A stretch of 64,000 nt of DNA from Propionicimonas paludicola (GTDB lineage Bacteria > Actinomycetota > Actinomycetes > Propionibacteriales > Propionibacteriaceae). The notes beneath the pieces were generated by a model, which was given only the letters and a program-made list of their open reading frames with translations, was not told the origin of the DNA and did not search any database. A program made the position numbers and the translations under genes. The stretch is taken from assembly GCF_002563675.1 (NCBI RefSeq), contig NZ_PDJC01000001.1:1550001-1614000 (forward strand), in the 5' to 3' direction. Shown piece after piece: positions 8,095 to 16,100 of this stretch; the first letter of the stretch is position 1; each line of letters opens with the position of its first letter.

Positions 8095-8589
8095 TCAGGC
8101 CGCGAACTGCGAGCGGCGCAGCCTGGCCCGCCACCACAAGGCCAGTCCGATCTCCACCACACCGAAGCCGGCGATCACGGGCTGCAGGAAGAAGTAGATC
8201 TGCAGCACGGCGAGTTGCAGGATGATCCAGATCAGCAGGTTGGCACCGGCCAGTAGGCCGGCCAACACGCCCAGTCCGGGTCGCCGCGGCAGGAAGAGTT
8301 GAGGCACCGCGGCCAGCAGCTGCGGCACCGCGACCAGACCGATCAGGATCCAGCCCGGGCCGACCCAGGTATCGAACGGCGTCCGAGCCAACCAGGCGGT
8401 GGGCAGCTTCCAGGTGTCGGTGATCAGCCCGACTCCCCCGCTGATCGCTTGGTAGGCCACGAAGACTTCGATCACGGCCAAGGCCCAGGTCTGCCATCGA
8501 CGCCCGGAGGCCGCAACTGGTACCGACACTGGGGTCAACCTCTCTCGATCGGCATCGTCGCCAGGCCTGAGCCTAATGATTGCGGGCAT
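8095..8589 (-). CDS. Small multi-pass membrane protein, unknown function
   Basis: 164 aa. A charged N-terminal stretch of about 30 residues precedes four hydrophobic segments (starting near WALAVIEVFVAYQA, WILIGLVAVPQLL, LGVLAGLLAGANLL and IYFFLQPVIAG). The tail is Arg-rich. No family is recognised with certainty. It begins 3 nt after the MFS gene stop, so it is in the same transcript, and the other membrane protein follows after 11 nt. Context suggests an accessory membrane function under TetR control. Confidence 0.72.
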   Translation of the reverse strand: MPAIIRLRPGDDADRERLTPVSVPVAASGRRWQTWALAVIEVFVAYQAISGGVGLITDTWKLPTAWLARTPFDTWVGPGWILIGLVAVPQLLAAVPQLFLPRRPGLGVLAGLLAGANLLIWIILQLAVLQIYFFLQPVIAGFGVVEIGLALWWRARLRRSQFAA

Positions 8590-8592
8590 CGC

Positions 8593-9876
8593 TCACGCCG
8601 AATGAGCAACTTCTGGCTGAGTCGAGGGCGCATCGGGCTCGTCGATGGGCGTGAAGTCCCACATGGCCCGGTGCCGCAGCGCGATCACCGCCGGAACCGC
8701 CAGGCAGATGGCCGCTCCGCAGAACAACCAGGTCACCGAGAAGTGCAGCACCCAACCGGCCAGCATCTGGGAGATCGGGCCCAGCCCGTACATCGACAGC
8801 ATCAGCACCGACATCACCCGGCCCAGGAAGGGCTTGGGCGTCATCTGCTGCAGCAAGGTGATCACGTTGATCGACAAGAAGCCGTTCCCGATCCCGCCGA
8901 TCACCATCAGCGCCACGGCCACCCAGGTGTTGTCCACGAAGCCGATGGCGGCATAGATGACCCCGAGGAACGGAAAGATGGCGAAGCCGATCCAGCCCAG
9001 TTGCCGGGAGCTCGGACGCCAGGAGCCGGCCCCGGCCATCCCGATCAGGTTGCCGGCCGCATAGCCGGACAGCACCGCCCCGAAGGCCGCAGCACCTTCA
9101 GTCAGCCGCTCGGCGGCCAGCACCGGCAGGCCGACGAACACCGGCCCGGTGAGCATCAGGTTGGCCAGCGCGATCACGATCACCAGGGTGCGGATCGTGG
9201 TGTCCCGCCAGACGAAGCTGAGGCCGTCGGCGATGTCACGCAGTGGATGCCGGTCCGAGCCGAAACCGGCGACCGGACGCATCAGGCCCAGGGTGATCAC
9301 TCCGAACGCGAAGCTGGCCGCGTCCACTGCGAAAGCGAAGGCGATCCCGGTCATCCCGGCCGGCGTCCCGGCCACATCGTGGGCAAGCAGCGCGATGATC
9401 GAGCCGGCCAGCGCCGGGCCGACGAACTGCGCGGCCTGGTCGGCGATCATCATCAGCGAGTTACCGCCGGCCAGCTGCCGCTCCCCCACGACGCGCGGCA
9501 AGGTGGCCTCTGCGGCCGGCAGGAAGAAGCCCGAGATCAGCCCGAAGCCGAGGGCCAGGGCGTAGATCATCCACAGCTGGACCGTGCCGGTGGCCACCGC
9601 GATCGCGATCCCGGCGGCGATGCCGAACCGGAGGACGTCCGAGCCGATCATCAACAGCCGTGGTGAGACCCGGTCGGCGATGGCGCCGCCGAACAGCATC
9701 ACTAGTGCCCGTGGAATGCCGGCCAGAGCCATCACCAGGCCGAGCTGGAGCGGGTCTCCGGTCAAGGCCAGGACCAGCCACGGCAGGGCAATCAGATGGA
9801 ACTGGTCGCCGAGGTGACTGACCGCTTGGCCCATCCAGAGCAGTCGAAATTCCCGATTCTTCAGTGTTGTGAGCAT
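8593..9876 (-). CDS. MFS transporter (EntS/MFS_3-like efflux family)
   Basis: 427 aa, about 12 TM segments, the usual MFS size. The N-terminus (LKNREFRLLWMGQAVSHLGDQ) and motif A-like loop GGAIADRVSPR between TM2 and TM3 are typical of MFS_3/EntS-type exporters. It is the second gene of a TetR-led operon (31 nt after tetR), so it probably exports a toxic compound or siderophore-like ligand sensed by the TetR protein. The substrate cannot be read from sequence. Confidence 0.9.
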   Translation of the reverse strand: MLTTLKNREFRLLWMGQAVSHLGDQFHLIALPWLVLALTGDPLQLGLVMALAGIPRALVMLFGGAIADRVSPRLLMIGSDVLRFGIAAGIAIAVATGTVQLWMIYALALGFGLISGFFLPAAEATLPRVVGERQLAGGNSLMMIADQAAQFVGPALAGSIIALLAHDVAGTPAGMTGIAFAFAVDAASFAFGVITLGLMRPVAGFGSDRHPLRDIADGLSFVWRDTTIRTLVIVIALANLMLTGPVFVGLPVLAAERLTEGAAAFGAVLSGYAAGNLIGMAGAGSWRPSSRQLGWIGFAIFPFLGVIYAAIGFVDNTWVAVALMVIGGIGNGFLSINVITLLQQMTPKPFLGRVMSVLMLSMYGLGPISQMLAGWVLHFSVTWLFCGAAICLAVPAVIALRHRAMWDFTPIDEPDAPSTQPEVAHSA

Positions 9877-9907
9877 GGTTCTCCCCCGAAATGGCGAAAT
9901 GTGAAAG

Positions 9908-10570
9908 TCAGGCGGTGAGCGTCCCGGCCCGCTGAGAAGCCAGCAGTCCGGTGATCAGCGCACGCAGGGTGGCCGCGAACTCGGCCTCCGAGCCGAGGTA
10001 GTCTCCTTCGGCGAATAGGCGGTGCAGGTGCGGGAAGGTCTCGGCCGACAGGTCGGGGAGCCCTCCATCATCAGCGCCTTCAGCGGCGCGCTCGTCGTGG
10101 AGGGCGTGAATGGTGGTCAGGCCGATCACGCTCTGCCCAATGGCATCCAGGGCCAACAGCGCTTCGATGGCCGAAAAGCCGGCCTCGAACAAGATGCCGA
10201 CCATGATCTCGACCCCGGCCAGCTGAGCTGGGGTACGCATGGAGCGTCCAGCCACCAGCGGCAAGGCACGCGGGTGGACCAAGAGGATGCGCCGTAGCTC
10301 GGTCGCGGCCGCCATCAGCCGATCCTCGATGCTGGCGGACGGGTCGTCGGCGCTGAGATCCAGGTCCGACATGATCTTGTCGACGATCAGGCTGTGCAGG
10401 GCGTCCTTGCTGGGCAGGTGGTAGTACAGCGTGCTGGCGTCGACCCCGAGCCGGGTGCCCAGGGTGCGCATGCTGTGACCGTCCAGGCCGGTCTCGTCGA
10501 TCAGCTCGAGGGCGGCGGTGACGATCTGCTCGCTGGTCAGCGTCTGCCGTCCGGCCTTGCGTGGGCTCAT
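9908..10570 (-). CDS. TetR family transcriptional repressor (TetR_C-type)
   Basis: 220 aa. The N-terminal helix-turn-helix covers about residues 10-60 (LTSEQIVTAALELIDETG, then MRTLGTRLGVDASTLYYHLPSK), with the YYH variant of the recognition helix found in the TetR/TetR_C class. The C-terminal ligand/dimer domain is helical. The SD AAGGAG lies about 8 nt before the ATG. It is first in the operon that includes the MFS pump, and its own promoter contains two perfect 13-bp palindromes, indicating autorepression and co-regulation of the pump. Confidence 0.93.
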   Translation of the reverse strand: MSPRKAGRQTLTSEQIVTAALELIDETGLDGHSMRTLGTRLGVDASTLYYHLPSKDALHSLIVDKIMSDLDLSADDPSASIEDRLMAAATELRRILLVHPRALPLVAGRSMRTPAQLAGVEIMVGILFEAGFSAIEALLALDAIGQSVIGLTTIHALHDERAAEGADDGGLPDLSAETFPHLHRLFAEGDYLGSEAEFAATLRALITGLLASQRAGTLTA

Positions 10571-10583
10571 CAGAGCACTCCTT

Positions 10584-10626
10584 CCAACAGTGTTGGATAC
10601 TAATCCAACACTGTTGGGTAATGCAA
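10584..10626 (-). promoter_or_regulatory. tetR-MFS promoter with two TetR operators
   Basis: Minus strand: -35 TTGCAT (10626-10621), 18-bp spacer, -10 TAGTAT (10602-10597). Perfect palindrome CCAACACTGTTGG (10605-10617) fills the spacer and CCAACAGTGTTGG (10584-10596) covers the likely start site. Their centres are 21 bp apart, two helical turns, and the two are mirror images in a larger inverted repeat. This is classical repressor geometry. Confidence 0.85.
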
Positions 10627-10641
10627 CCTCAACCGCCGCTT

Positions 10642-10872
10642 CACTACCCGTCGGCCCACTTCGCTACCGCTCTGCGGGTAGCGAAGTACACGAACCGGTA
10701 GCGAAGCGCGTCGAGCGGTAGCGAGGTACCGGGGAGCCCGGTCCCAGCGGCCAGAGGATCGGCGGACGCCGCACTACCCGTCCCTACGCCGCGCTACCGG
10801 TCCCTCGATGGCGCTACCCGTGCAACGGTAGCTTCGCGACGAAGCGGTAGCACGGCCAGCCGAACCGGTAGC
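10642..10872. repeat. Cluster of short GGTAG/CTACC repeats in the tetR-trpS intergenic region
   Basis: This 354-bp gap has no credible gene. About eleven copies of GGTAGC or its complement GCTACC/CTACC occur on both strands, e.g. 10644, 10663, 10677, 10697, 10717, 10774, 10793, 10813, 10827, 10846 and 10867. Several are extended to GGTAGCGAAG. Spacing is irregular (about 20 bp modal). Opposite orientations allow many alternative hairpins. The function is unknown. Confidence 0.7.
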
Positions 10873-10924
10873 ACCGCGCTCGAGACCGGCCGAGCCACCC
10901 GAATGGGACGGACGAACCAGCGCG

Positions 10925-12052
10925 TCAGTAGACCATGTTCATGGCCTGGCGCACCTCGTCGAGGGTGGCGTTTCCGACCTCGTTGGCGTGCGCATTGCCG
11001 GTCCGGAGCACGTCCATCAGGTAGCCGGGATCGGCGGCCAGCTCGACCCGGCGCGCCCGGATCGGAGCGAAGAACTCGTTCACCGCATCGGTGACGACCT
11101 TCTTCAGGGTGCCGCCACCGCCGTCGCCGATCTCCTCAGCGATGGCCACCGGATCACCTCCGGTGCACAGCGAGGCCAGCATCAGCAGGTTGGAGACCTC
11201 GGGACGGTTGGTCGGATCGTAGGTGATGTGTCGATCGGAGTCGGTGACTGCCTTCTTGATCAGCTTGGCCGTGGTGTCGGCGTCCATCCCGATCTCGATC
11301 ACATTGCCCTTGGACTTGCTCATCTTGGTGCCGTCCAGGCCGAGCACCGTGGACGCCTTGGAGAGCAGCGCCTCGGCCTGCGGGAACACCGGACGGGTCA
11401 GATCCACGCGTCCATAACGCTCGTCAAAGCGGCGGGCCACCACCCGGGTCTGCTCGAGGTGCGGCAGCTGGTCCTTGCCGACCGGCACCAGGTTGGCCTT
11501 GCAGAACAGGATGTCGGCGGCCTGGTGCACCGGGTAGGTGAGCAGCAGGCCGGACATCGGACGATCGCCGGTGGCCTCCAACTCGGCCTTCACCGTGGGG
11601 TTACGGCGCAGTTCGGCGTCGGTGACCACCGAGAGGAACGGCAGCAGCAGCTGGTTGAGCGCCGGCACGGCCGAGTGGGCGTAGATGGTCGTGCGCGCCG
11701 GGTCCAGGCCGATGGCCAGGTAGTCGGCCATCATGCTCAGCACCCGGTCGTGGATCGGGCCGGTGCCATCGCGGTCGGTGATCACCTGGTAGTCGGCGAT
11801 CAGGATGAAAGTCTCAACCCCGGCGTTCTGGATGCGCACCCGGTTGGCCAGCGACCCGAAGTAGTGGCCGATGTGCAGGTTCCCGGTGGGACGGTCGCCG
11901 GTCATCACCCGGAAGCCGGACGGATCCTTGGCGATCTGCTCCTCGATCTCGATGCTGCGCGCCTCGGTGCGTCGCAACGACGCGTCCGAGGTCGACTGGG
12001 CGAGATCCTCGCCGGAATCGTCGCTCGCCATCGTGGCCGGGTGATCGGACAT
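10925..12052 (-). CDS. trpS: Tryptophanyl-tRNA synthetase
   Basis: 375 aa. Class I aaRS signatures are clear: GNLHIGHYFGSL (HIGH) and KMSKSKGN (KMSKS), with GDRPTG before the first as in TrpRS. It charges tRNA-Trp with tryptophan in the cytoplasm. The start at ATG 12052 (MSDHPATM) has AGGAG 6 nt upstream; a longer in-frame extension to 12124 would run through the attenuator and is rejected. An N-terminal extension of about 45 residues before the catalytic core is low-complexity. The gene is preceded by a Trp-rich leader peptide and competing hairpins, so expression is probably controlled by tryptophanyl-tRNA supply. Confidence 0.96.
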   Translation of the reverse strand: MSDHPATMASDDSGEDLAQSTSDASLRRTEARSIEIEEQIAKDPSGFRVMTGDRPTGNLHIGHYFGSLANRVRIQNAGVETFILIADYQVITDRDGTGPIHDRVLSMMADYLAIGLDPARTTIYAHSAVPALNQLLLPFLSVVTDAELRRNPTVKAELEATGDRPMSGLLLTYPVHQAADILFCKANLVPVGKDQLPHLEQTRVVARRFDERYGRVDLTRPVFPQAEALLSKASTVLGLDGTKMSKSKGNVIEIGMDADTTAKLIKKAVTDSDRHITYDPTNRPEVSNLLMLASLCTGGDPVAIAEEIGDGGGGTLKKVVTDAVNEFFAPIRARRVELAADPGYLMDVLRTGNAHANEVGNATLDEVRQAMNMVY

Positions 12053-12093
12053 TGACTCTCCTAGGTTGACGCAGCCCGGTTCAGGCATGCGAA

Positions 12094-12155
12094 ACGGCCG
12101 CCTGTTTCCGACGGCCGTGGGCATGGATCAAGCGGTTCGGGCCGTCGTTACGGCC
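12094..12155 (-). promoter_or_regulatory. trpS attenuator: competing 1:2, 2:3 and 3:4 hairpins
   Basis: On the minus strand: segment 1 GGCCGT (12155-12150) pairs with ACGGCC (12145-12140); segment 2 CGACGGCC (12147-12140) can instead pair over 8 bp with segment 3 GGCCGTCG (12116-12109); segment 3 ACGGCCG (12118-12112) pairs with segment 4 CGGCCGT (12100-12094), followed by a short U run. Segment 1 overlaps the last codons of the leader peptide, just after two Trp codons. This is the architecture of ribosome-mediated attenuation. Confidence 0.8.
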
Positions 12156-12180
12156 GCCACCAGCAGATCCTCGTTTGCAT
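12148..12180 (-). CDS. trpL: Tryptophan-rich leader peptide of trpS (MQTRICWWRP)
   Basis: A 10-codon ORF, ATG 12180 to TAA 12148-12150, with tandem UGG codons at positions 7 and 8, followed directly by segment 1 of the attenuator. Two adjacent Trp codons in ten are very unlikely by chance and are the hallmark of trp leader peptides. No SD is seen, but TAGATT lies 6 nt before the ATG, so the message is probably leaderless. When charged tRNA-Trp is scarce, a ribosome stalled at the Trp codons would cover segment 1 and favour the 2:3 antiterminator. Confidence 0.8.
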   Translation of the reverse strand: MQTRICWWRP

Positions 12181-12186
12181 GGCGTC

Positions 12187-12192
12187 AATCTA
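12187..12192 (-). promoter_or_regulatory. -10 element (TAGATT) of the trpS leader transcript
   Basis: TAGATT ends 6 nt before the leader ATG (12180), which places transcription start at or next to the A of ATG, the usual leaderless arrangement in actinobacteria. No convincing -35 hexamer is seen. Confidence 0.55.
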
Positions 12193-12226
12193 TCACCGCA
12201 CGCTCCGCGCCCGCCGTGCAGCGCCG

Positions 12227-13075
12227 CTAGGCCACCCCGCCGCGCTCGTCGATCCGGCGCTGGATTTCGGCCAGCACCCCCGGGGCGGTCAGGTTGCAGC
12301 CGAGCTCGTGATCCATCTTGCCCAGGCCGTGATAGTCCGACGAGCCGGTGGCCAGCAGCCCCAGCGATCCGGCCAATGCCCGCAACTCGGTTCGGGTGTC
12401 ATCGTCATGGTCCTGATGGTCGACCTCCAGCCCGTCCAACAGCCCGGAGCCGGCCAGCTCGGCCAGCACCGCGGCATCGAGCAGTTCGCGGCTCTGCCGT
12501 CCCCAGGGATGGGCGATCACCGCCGCTCCCCCGGCTTCCCGGATGAGCTGCAGTGCGCGCCGCAGCGGCACCCCGTAGCGCGGCACGAAGATCGGACGAT
12601 CGTCGGCCAGCCAGCCGTCGAAGGCCTCCCGACGATCAGCCACGTAGCCCAGTTCGACCATGGCGTCGGCCAGATGCGGACGCCCGACCGACGGGCTCTC
12701 CCCTACATGCCGGGCCAGCACCTCGGCCGGCACCGGCATGCCGACCGCGGCCAGCCGTTCCAGCATCTGCGGGATCCGGCCGGTGCGCCCGGCCCGGACC
12801 AGCTCCAGTTCGGCCAGCAGCCCCGGATGATCCGGACGCGGCCCGTAGCCGAGCAGGTGGACGCTCTGGCCGTCCAACTCGGCGGAGATCTCGACTCCGC
12901 GGAGCAGCTCCACCCCGGTCGTGGTCGCTGCCTGAGCGGCCTCGTCCAGCCCGTCGAAGGTGTCGTGGTCGCACAGCGCGATCGCCGACAGTCCGGCCGC
13001 GGCGGCGTTCACCAGCAACTCGGTGGGCGAATCGGTGCCGTCGGACACCGAACTGTGCGTGTGCAGATCGATCAT
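12227..13075 (-). CDS. PHP-domain phosphoesterase (YciV/RNase AM-like)
   Basis: 282 aa. The start is set at ATG 13075 so the protein begins MIDLHTHSSVSDG, the first metal-binding motif of PHP domains. Further motifs are LCDHDT, VEISAE, IAHPWG and SSDYHG near the C-terminus, all typical of the TrpH/YciV group, which hydrolyses 3',5'-nucleoside bisphosphates or short RNA 5' ends. It follows the glutamate dehydrogenase gene by 29 nt on the same strand, so co-transcription is likely, although no metabolic link is obvious. It lies just upstream of the separately promoted trpS leader. Confidence 0.88.
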   Translation of the reverse strand: MIDLHTHSSVSDGTDSPTELLVNAAAAGLSAIALCDHDTFDGLDEAAQAATTTGVELLRGVEISAELDGQSVHLLGYGPRPDHPGLLAELELVRAGRTGRIPQMLERLAAVGMPVPAEVLARHVGESPSVGRPHLADAMVELGYVADRREAFDGWLADDRPIFVPRYGVPLRRALQLIREAGGAAVIAHPWGRQSRELLDAAVLAELAGSGLLDGLEVDHQDHDDDTRTELRALAGSLGLLATGSSDYHGLGKMDHELGCNLTAPGVLAEIQRRIDERGGVA

Positions 13076-13104
13076 CACCGGACCATCCTGACAGCCAGGC
13101 CCGC

Positions 13105-16100
13105 TCAGCGGCATTCAGCCAGCAGTGAGCGCACCTGGCCGAGGCCGACGTTCATCTTGGCCACATCGGGAGTGCCCTCGGCAACCTGGCGGATCATGGC
13201 GATCCGGGCGGACGCCTGCGGCGTCTCGCTCAGCCAGGCCGACAGCGCCTGCTCAGCCGCTGTTCCCGGCGTGACCCGGGAGGCCAGTTGCTCGGTGAGG
13301 TCGGCGTGCGCGGCCAGCAGCTCGTCGCGGAGCGCAGCCCGGGCCATGGCGTCCCAACGGACCTGCCGGGGCAGTTCGTCCACTCCACCGAACAGCAGAT
13401 CCAGACCGAGCGCACCGGAAATCGCGTAGTGCAGCTCGGCGATCTCCAGCGGATCACGGCCCAGCCGATGCCCGACCTGGACGATGCTGAGCAGCGTATG
13501 CGCTTGTCCGGCCGCACCCAGTGGCCGAGCCAGCTCCTCGGGGACGCCGGCGGCCAGCCAGGCCGACGCCTTGCGGGCGGCCGCCTCCTGGTCGGCACCG
13601 GTCAGCAACTCGGGCAGCCTGGGTCGCAGCGCGGCCACCGCCGGGCCGTACTCCTCGATGGCCGAGACGATGTCGAGTGAGCCACGGCTGCGGTGCAGCA
13701 GCCACCGGGTGGCCCGCTCGACCATCCGCAGCAGCACCACCCGCAGCTCGGTGCCCAGCTCGGCGGTCAGCCCGTTCAGCCGACGGAGCCGGACCTCGTC
13801 CAGCCCCACGTTGAAGATCGCCCGCGAGGCCAGCTGAGCCCGGATGATGTCGGCCACCTCGGCCCCGGTCTCGGTGGACAGCCGGTGATAGGCCGTGATG
13901 CCTTGGGAGTTCACGAAGCGGTTCACCGCCACCGTGGTGATGATCTGCCGAGCCAGCCGATGCGAGGGCATCACCGCGGCGTAGCGCTGCCGCAACGGCT
14001 CCGGGAAGTACTGGACCAGCCGGTCGGCCAAGTAGGGATCATCGGGCAGATCGGAGGCCAGCACCCAGCGTTTGAGCGCGATCTTGGTGTAGGACAGCAG
14101 CACGGCCAGCTCCGGACGGGTCAGCCCACTGCCGGCGGCGATCCGGGCGGCCATCTCGGCCGAGCCGGGCAGCCCCTCGAGGTGCCGATCCAGCAGCCCG
14201 TCGGCCTCCAGGACCCGCATCCACTCCTCGTGCTGGCCGGCCAGCCGGAACCGGCGATACATGGCATTGGCCAGGGCCAGGTTCTGGTCGAAGTTGTGCG
14301 ACAGCACCAGGGCAGCCACTTCGTCGGTCATCGAGGCGAGCAGTTCCTGCCGCTCCGGCCCACTCAGCGGGGACGGCGCGCTGGACAGCAGGATCTTGAT
14401 GTTGACCTCGTGATCGGAGGTGTCGACCCCGGCCGAGTTGTCGATGAAGTCGGTGTTGATCCGACCGCCGGCCTGGGCGTACTCGATCCGTCCAGCCTGG
14501 GTGAAGCCGAGGTTTCCGCCTTCGGCCACGCACCGGGCGCGCAGCTCACGTCCGTCCACCCGGAGCGCGTCGTTGGCCTTGTCACCGACCTGCGCGGAGG
14601 TCTCGGTGGACGCCTTCACGAAGGTGCCCACCCCACCGTTGAAGAGCAGGTCGACCGGCGCTCGCAAGATTGAGGCGACCAACTCGTTGGGAGTGAGCTG
14701 GACGACCTGCTCGTCCAGGCCGAGCACCCGGCGGATCTCCGGGCCGATCGGCACCGACTTGGCGTCACGGCGGAAGACCCCACCACCGGCCGAGATGCCC
14801 TGGTGGTCGGCCCAGGTCGAGCCGGGCAGCGCGAACAGCCGCCGGCGCTCGGCGAAGGAGGCCGCCGGATCGGGGTCCGGGTCGATGAAGATGTGGACGT
14901 GGTTGAACGCGGCGACCAGCCTCAGCCGATCCGAGGCCAGCATCCCGTTGCCGAAGACGTCCCCGGCCATGTCACCGATCCCCACGCAGGTGAACTCGTC
15001 GCGGGCCGGATCCAGACCCATCTCGGCGAAGTGTCGCTTCACCGACTCCCAGGCGCCGCGGGCGGTGATCCCCATCACCTTGTGGTCGTAGCCGGCCGAG
15101 CCGCCGGAGGCGAAGGCGTCCCCCAGCCAGAAGCCGCGCTCGGCCGAGATCTCGTTGGCGTAGTCGGAGAAGGTGGCCGTGCCCTTGTCGGCGGCCACCA
15201 CCAGGTAGGGATCCTCGCCGTCGTAGCAGAGCACCCCGGGCGGAGCGATCACCTGCTGGTCGACGATGTTGTCGGTCACGCTGAGCAGCGCCGCCACGAA
15301 CAGTCGGTAGCAAGCCACCCCCTCGGCCAGCCAGGCCGCCCGATCCCGTGGATCCGGCAGCCGCTGCGGGACGAAGCCGCCCTTGGCGCCGACCGGGACG
15401 ATCACAGTGTTCTTCACCAACTGGGCCTTGACCAGGCCGAGCACCTCGGTTCGGAAGTCCTCGGGACGATCGGACCAGCGCAACCCACCCCGGGCCACCG
15501 GCCCGAACCGCAGATGGACGCCGTGTACCCGCGGTGAGTAGACGAAGACCTCATACTCCGGACGCGGGGCCGGCAGCAGCTCCAGTTCGGCCGGCAGCAG
15601 CTTCAGGGCGATGGTCGGTGAGTCGGTGAACGCATTGGTCCGGACGCTGGCATGGATCACTGCAGCGAAGGCGCGCAGAATCCGGTCGTGGTCGAGGCTG
15701 GCCACTGCGTCCAGCTGACCGGTCAGCTGGGCCTCCAGGCCGGCCAGGGTCTCGGCCCGGGAGCCGTCCGCTCCGCTCCAGTTCGGGTCGAACTTGGTGG
15801 CGAAGATCTCGGCCAGGCCGGCGGCCAGGGACGGGTTCGCGACCAAGGCTGCGGCCAGGTAGGGCTGGCTGAACGAGAGTCCGGCCTGCTGCAGGTAGCG
15901 GGAGACCGCGCGCAGCCAGGACACCTGCCGCCAACTCAGCCCAGCCAGGATCACCAGCTGGTTCAGCTGATCGGCCTCACACAGATCGGTCCAGGACGCC
16001 ACGAAGGCCTCGGCGAACCGGGCCCGGGTGTCGGCGGTCCACTCCCCGGCCAGCCGCAGGCCGAAGGCGTAGACCCGGACCGGGGTGCCCCGCAGATCCC

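Noticed and set aside
10642-10872. CRISPR array
   Set aside because: Repeats are only 5-10 bp, irregularly spaced and on both strands, with no cas gene nearby.
12053-12124. In-frame 24-codon extension of trpS to ATG 12124
   Set aside because: Would read through the attenuator hairpin and has no SD; ATG 12052 has AGGAG 6 nt upstream.
12053-12180. T-box riboswitch for trpS
   Set aside because: The T-box signature (AGGGUGGNACCGCG-like) and specifier stem are absent; the Trp leader peptide explains the region better.
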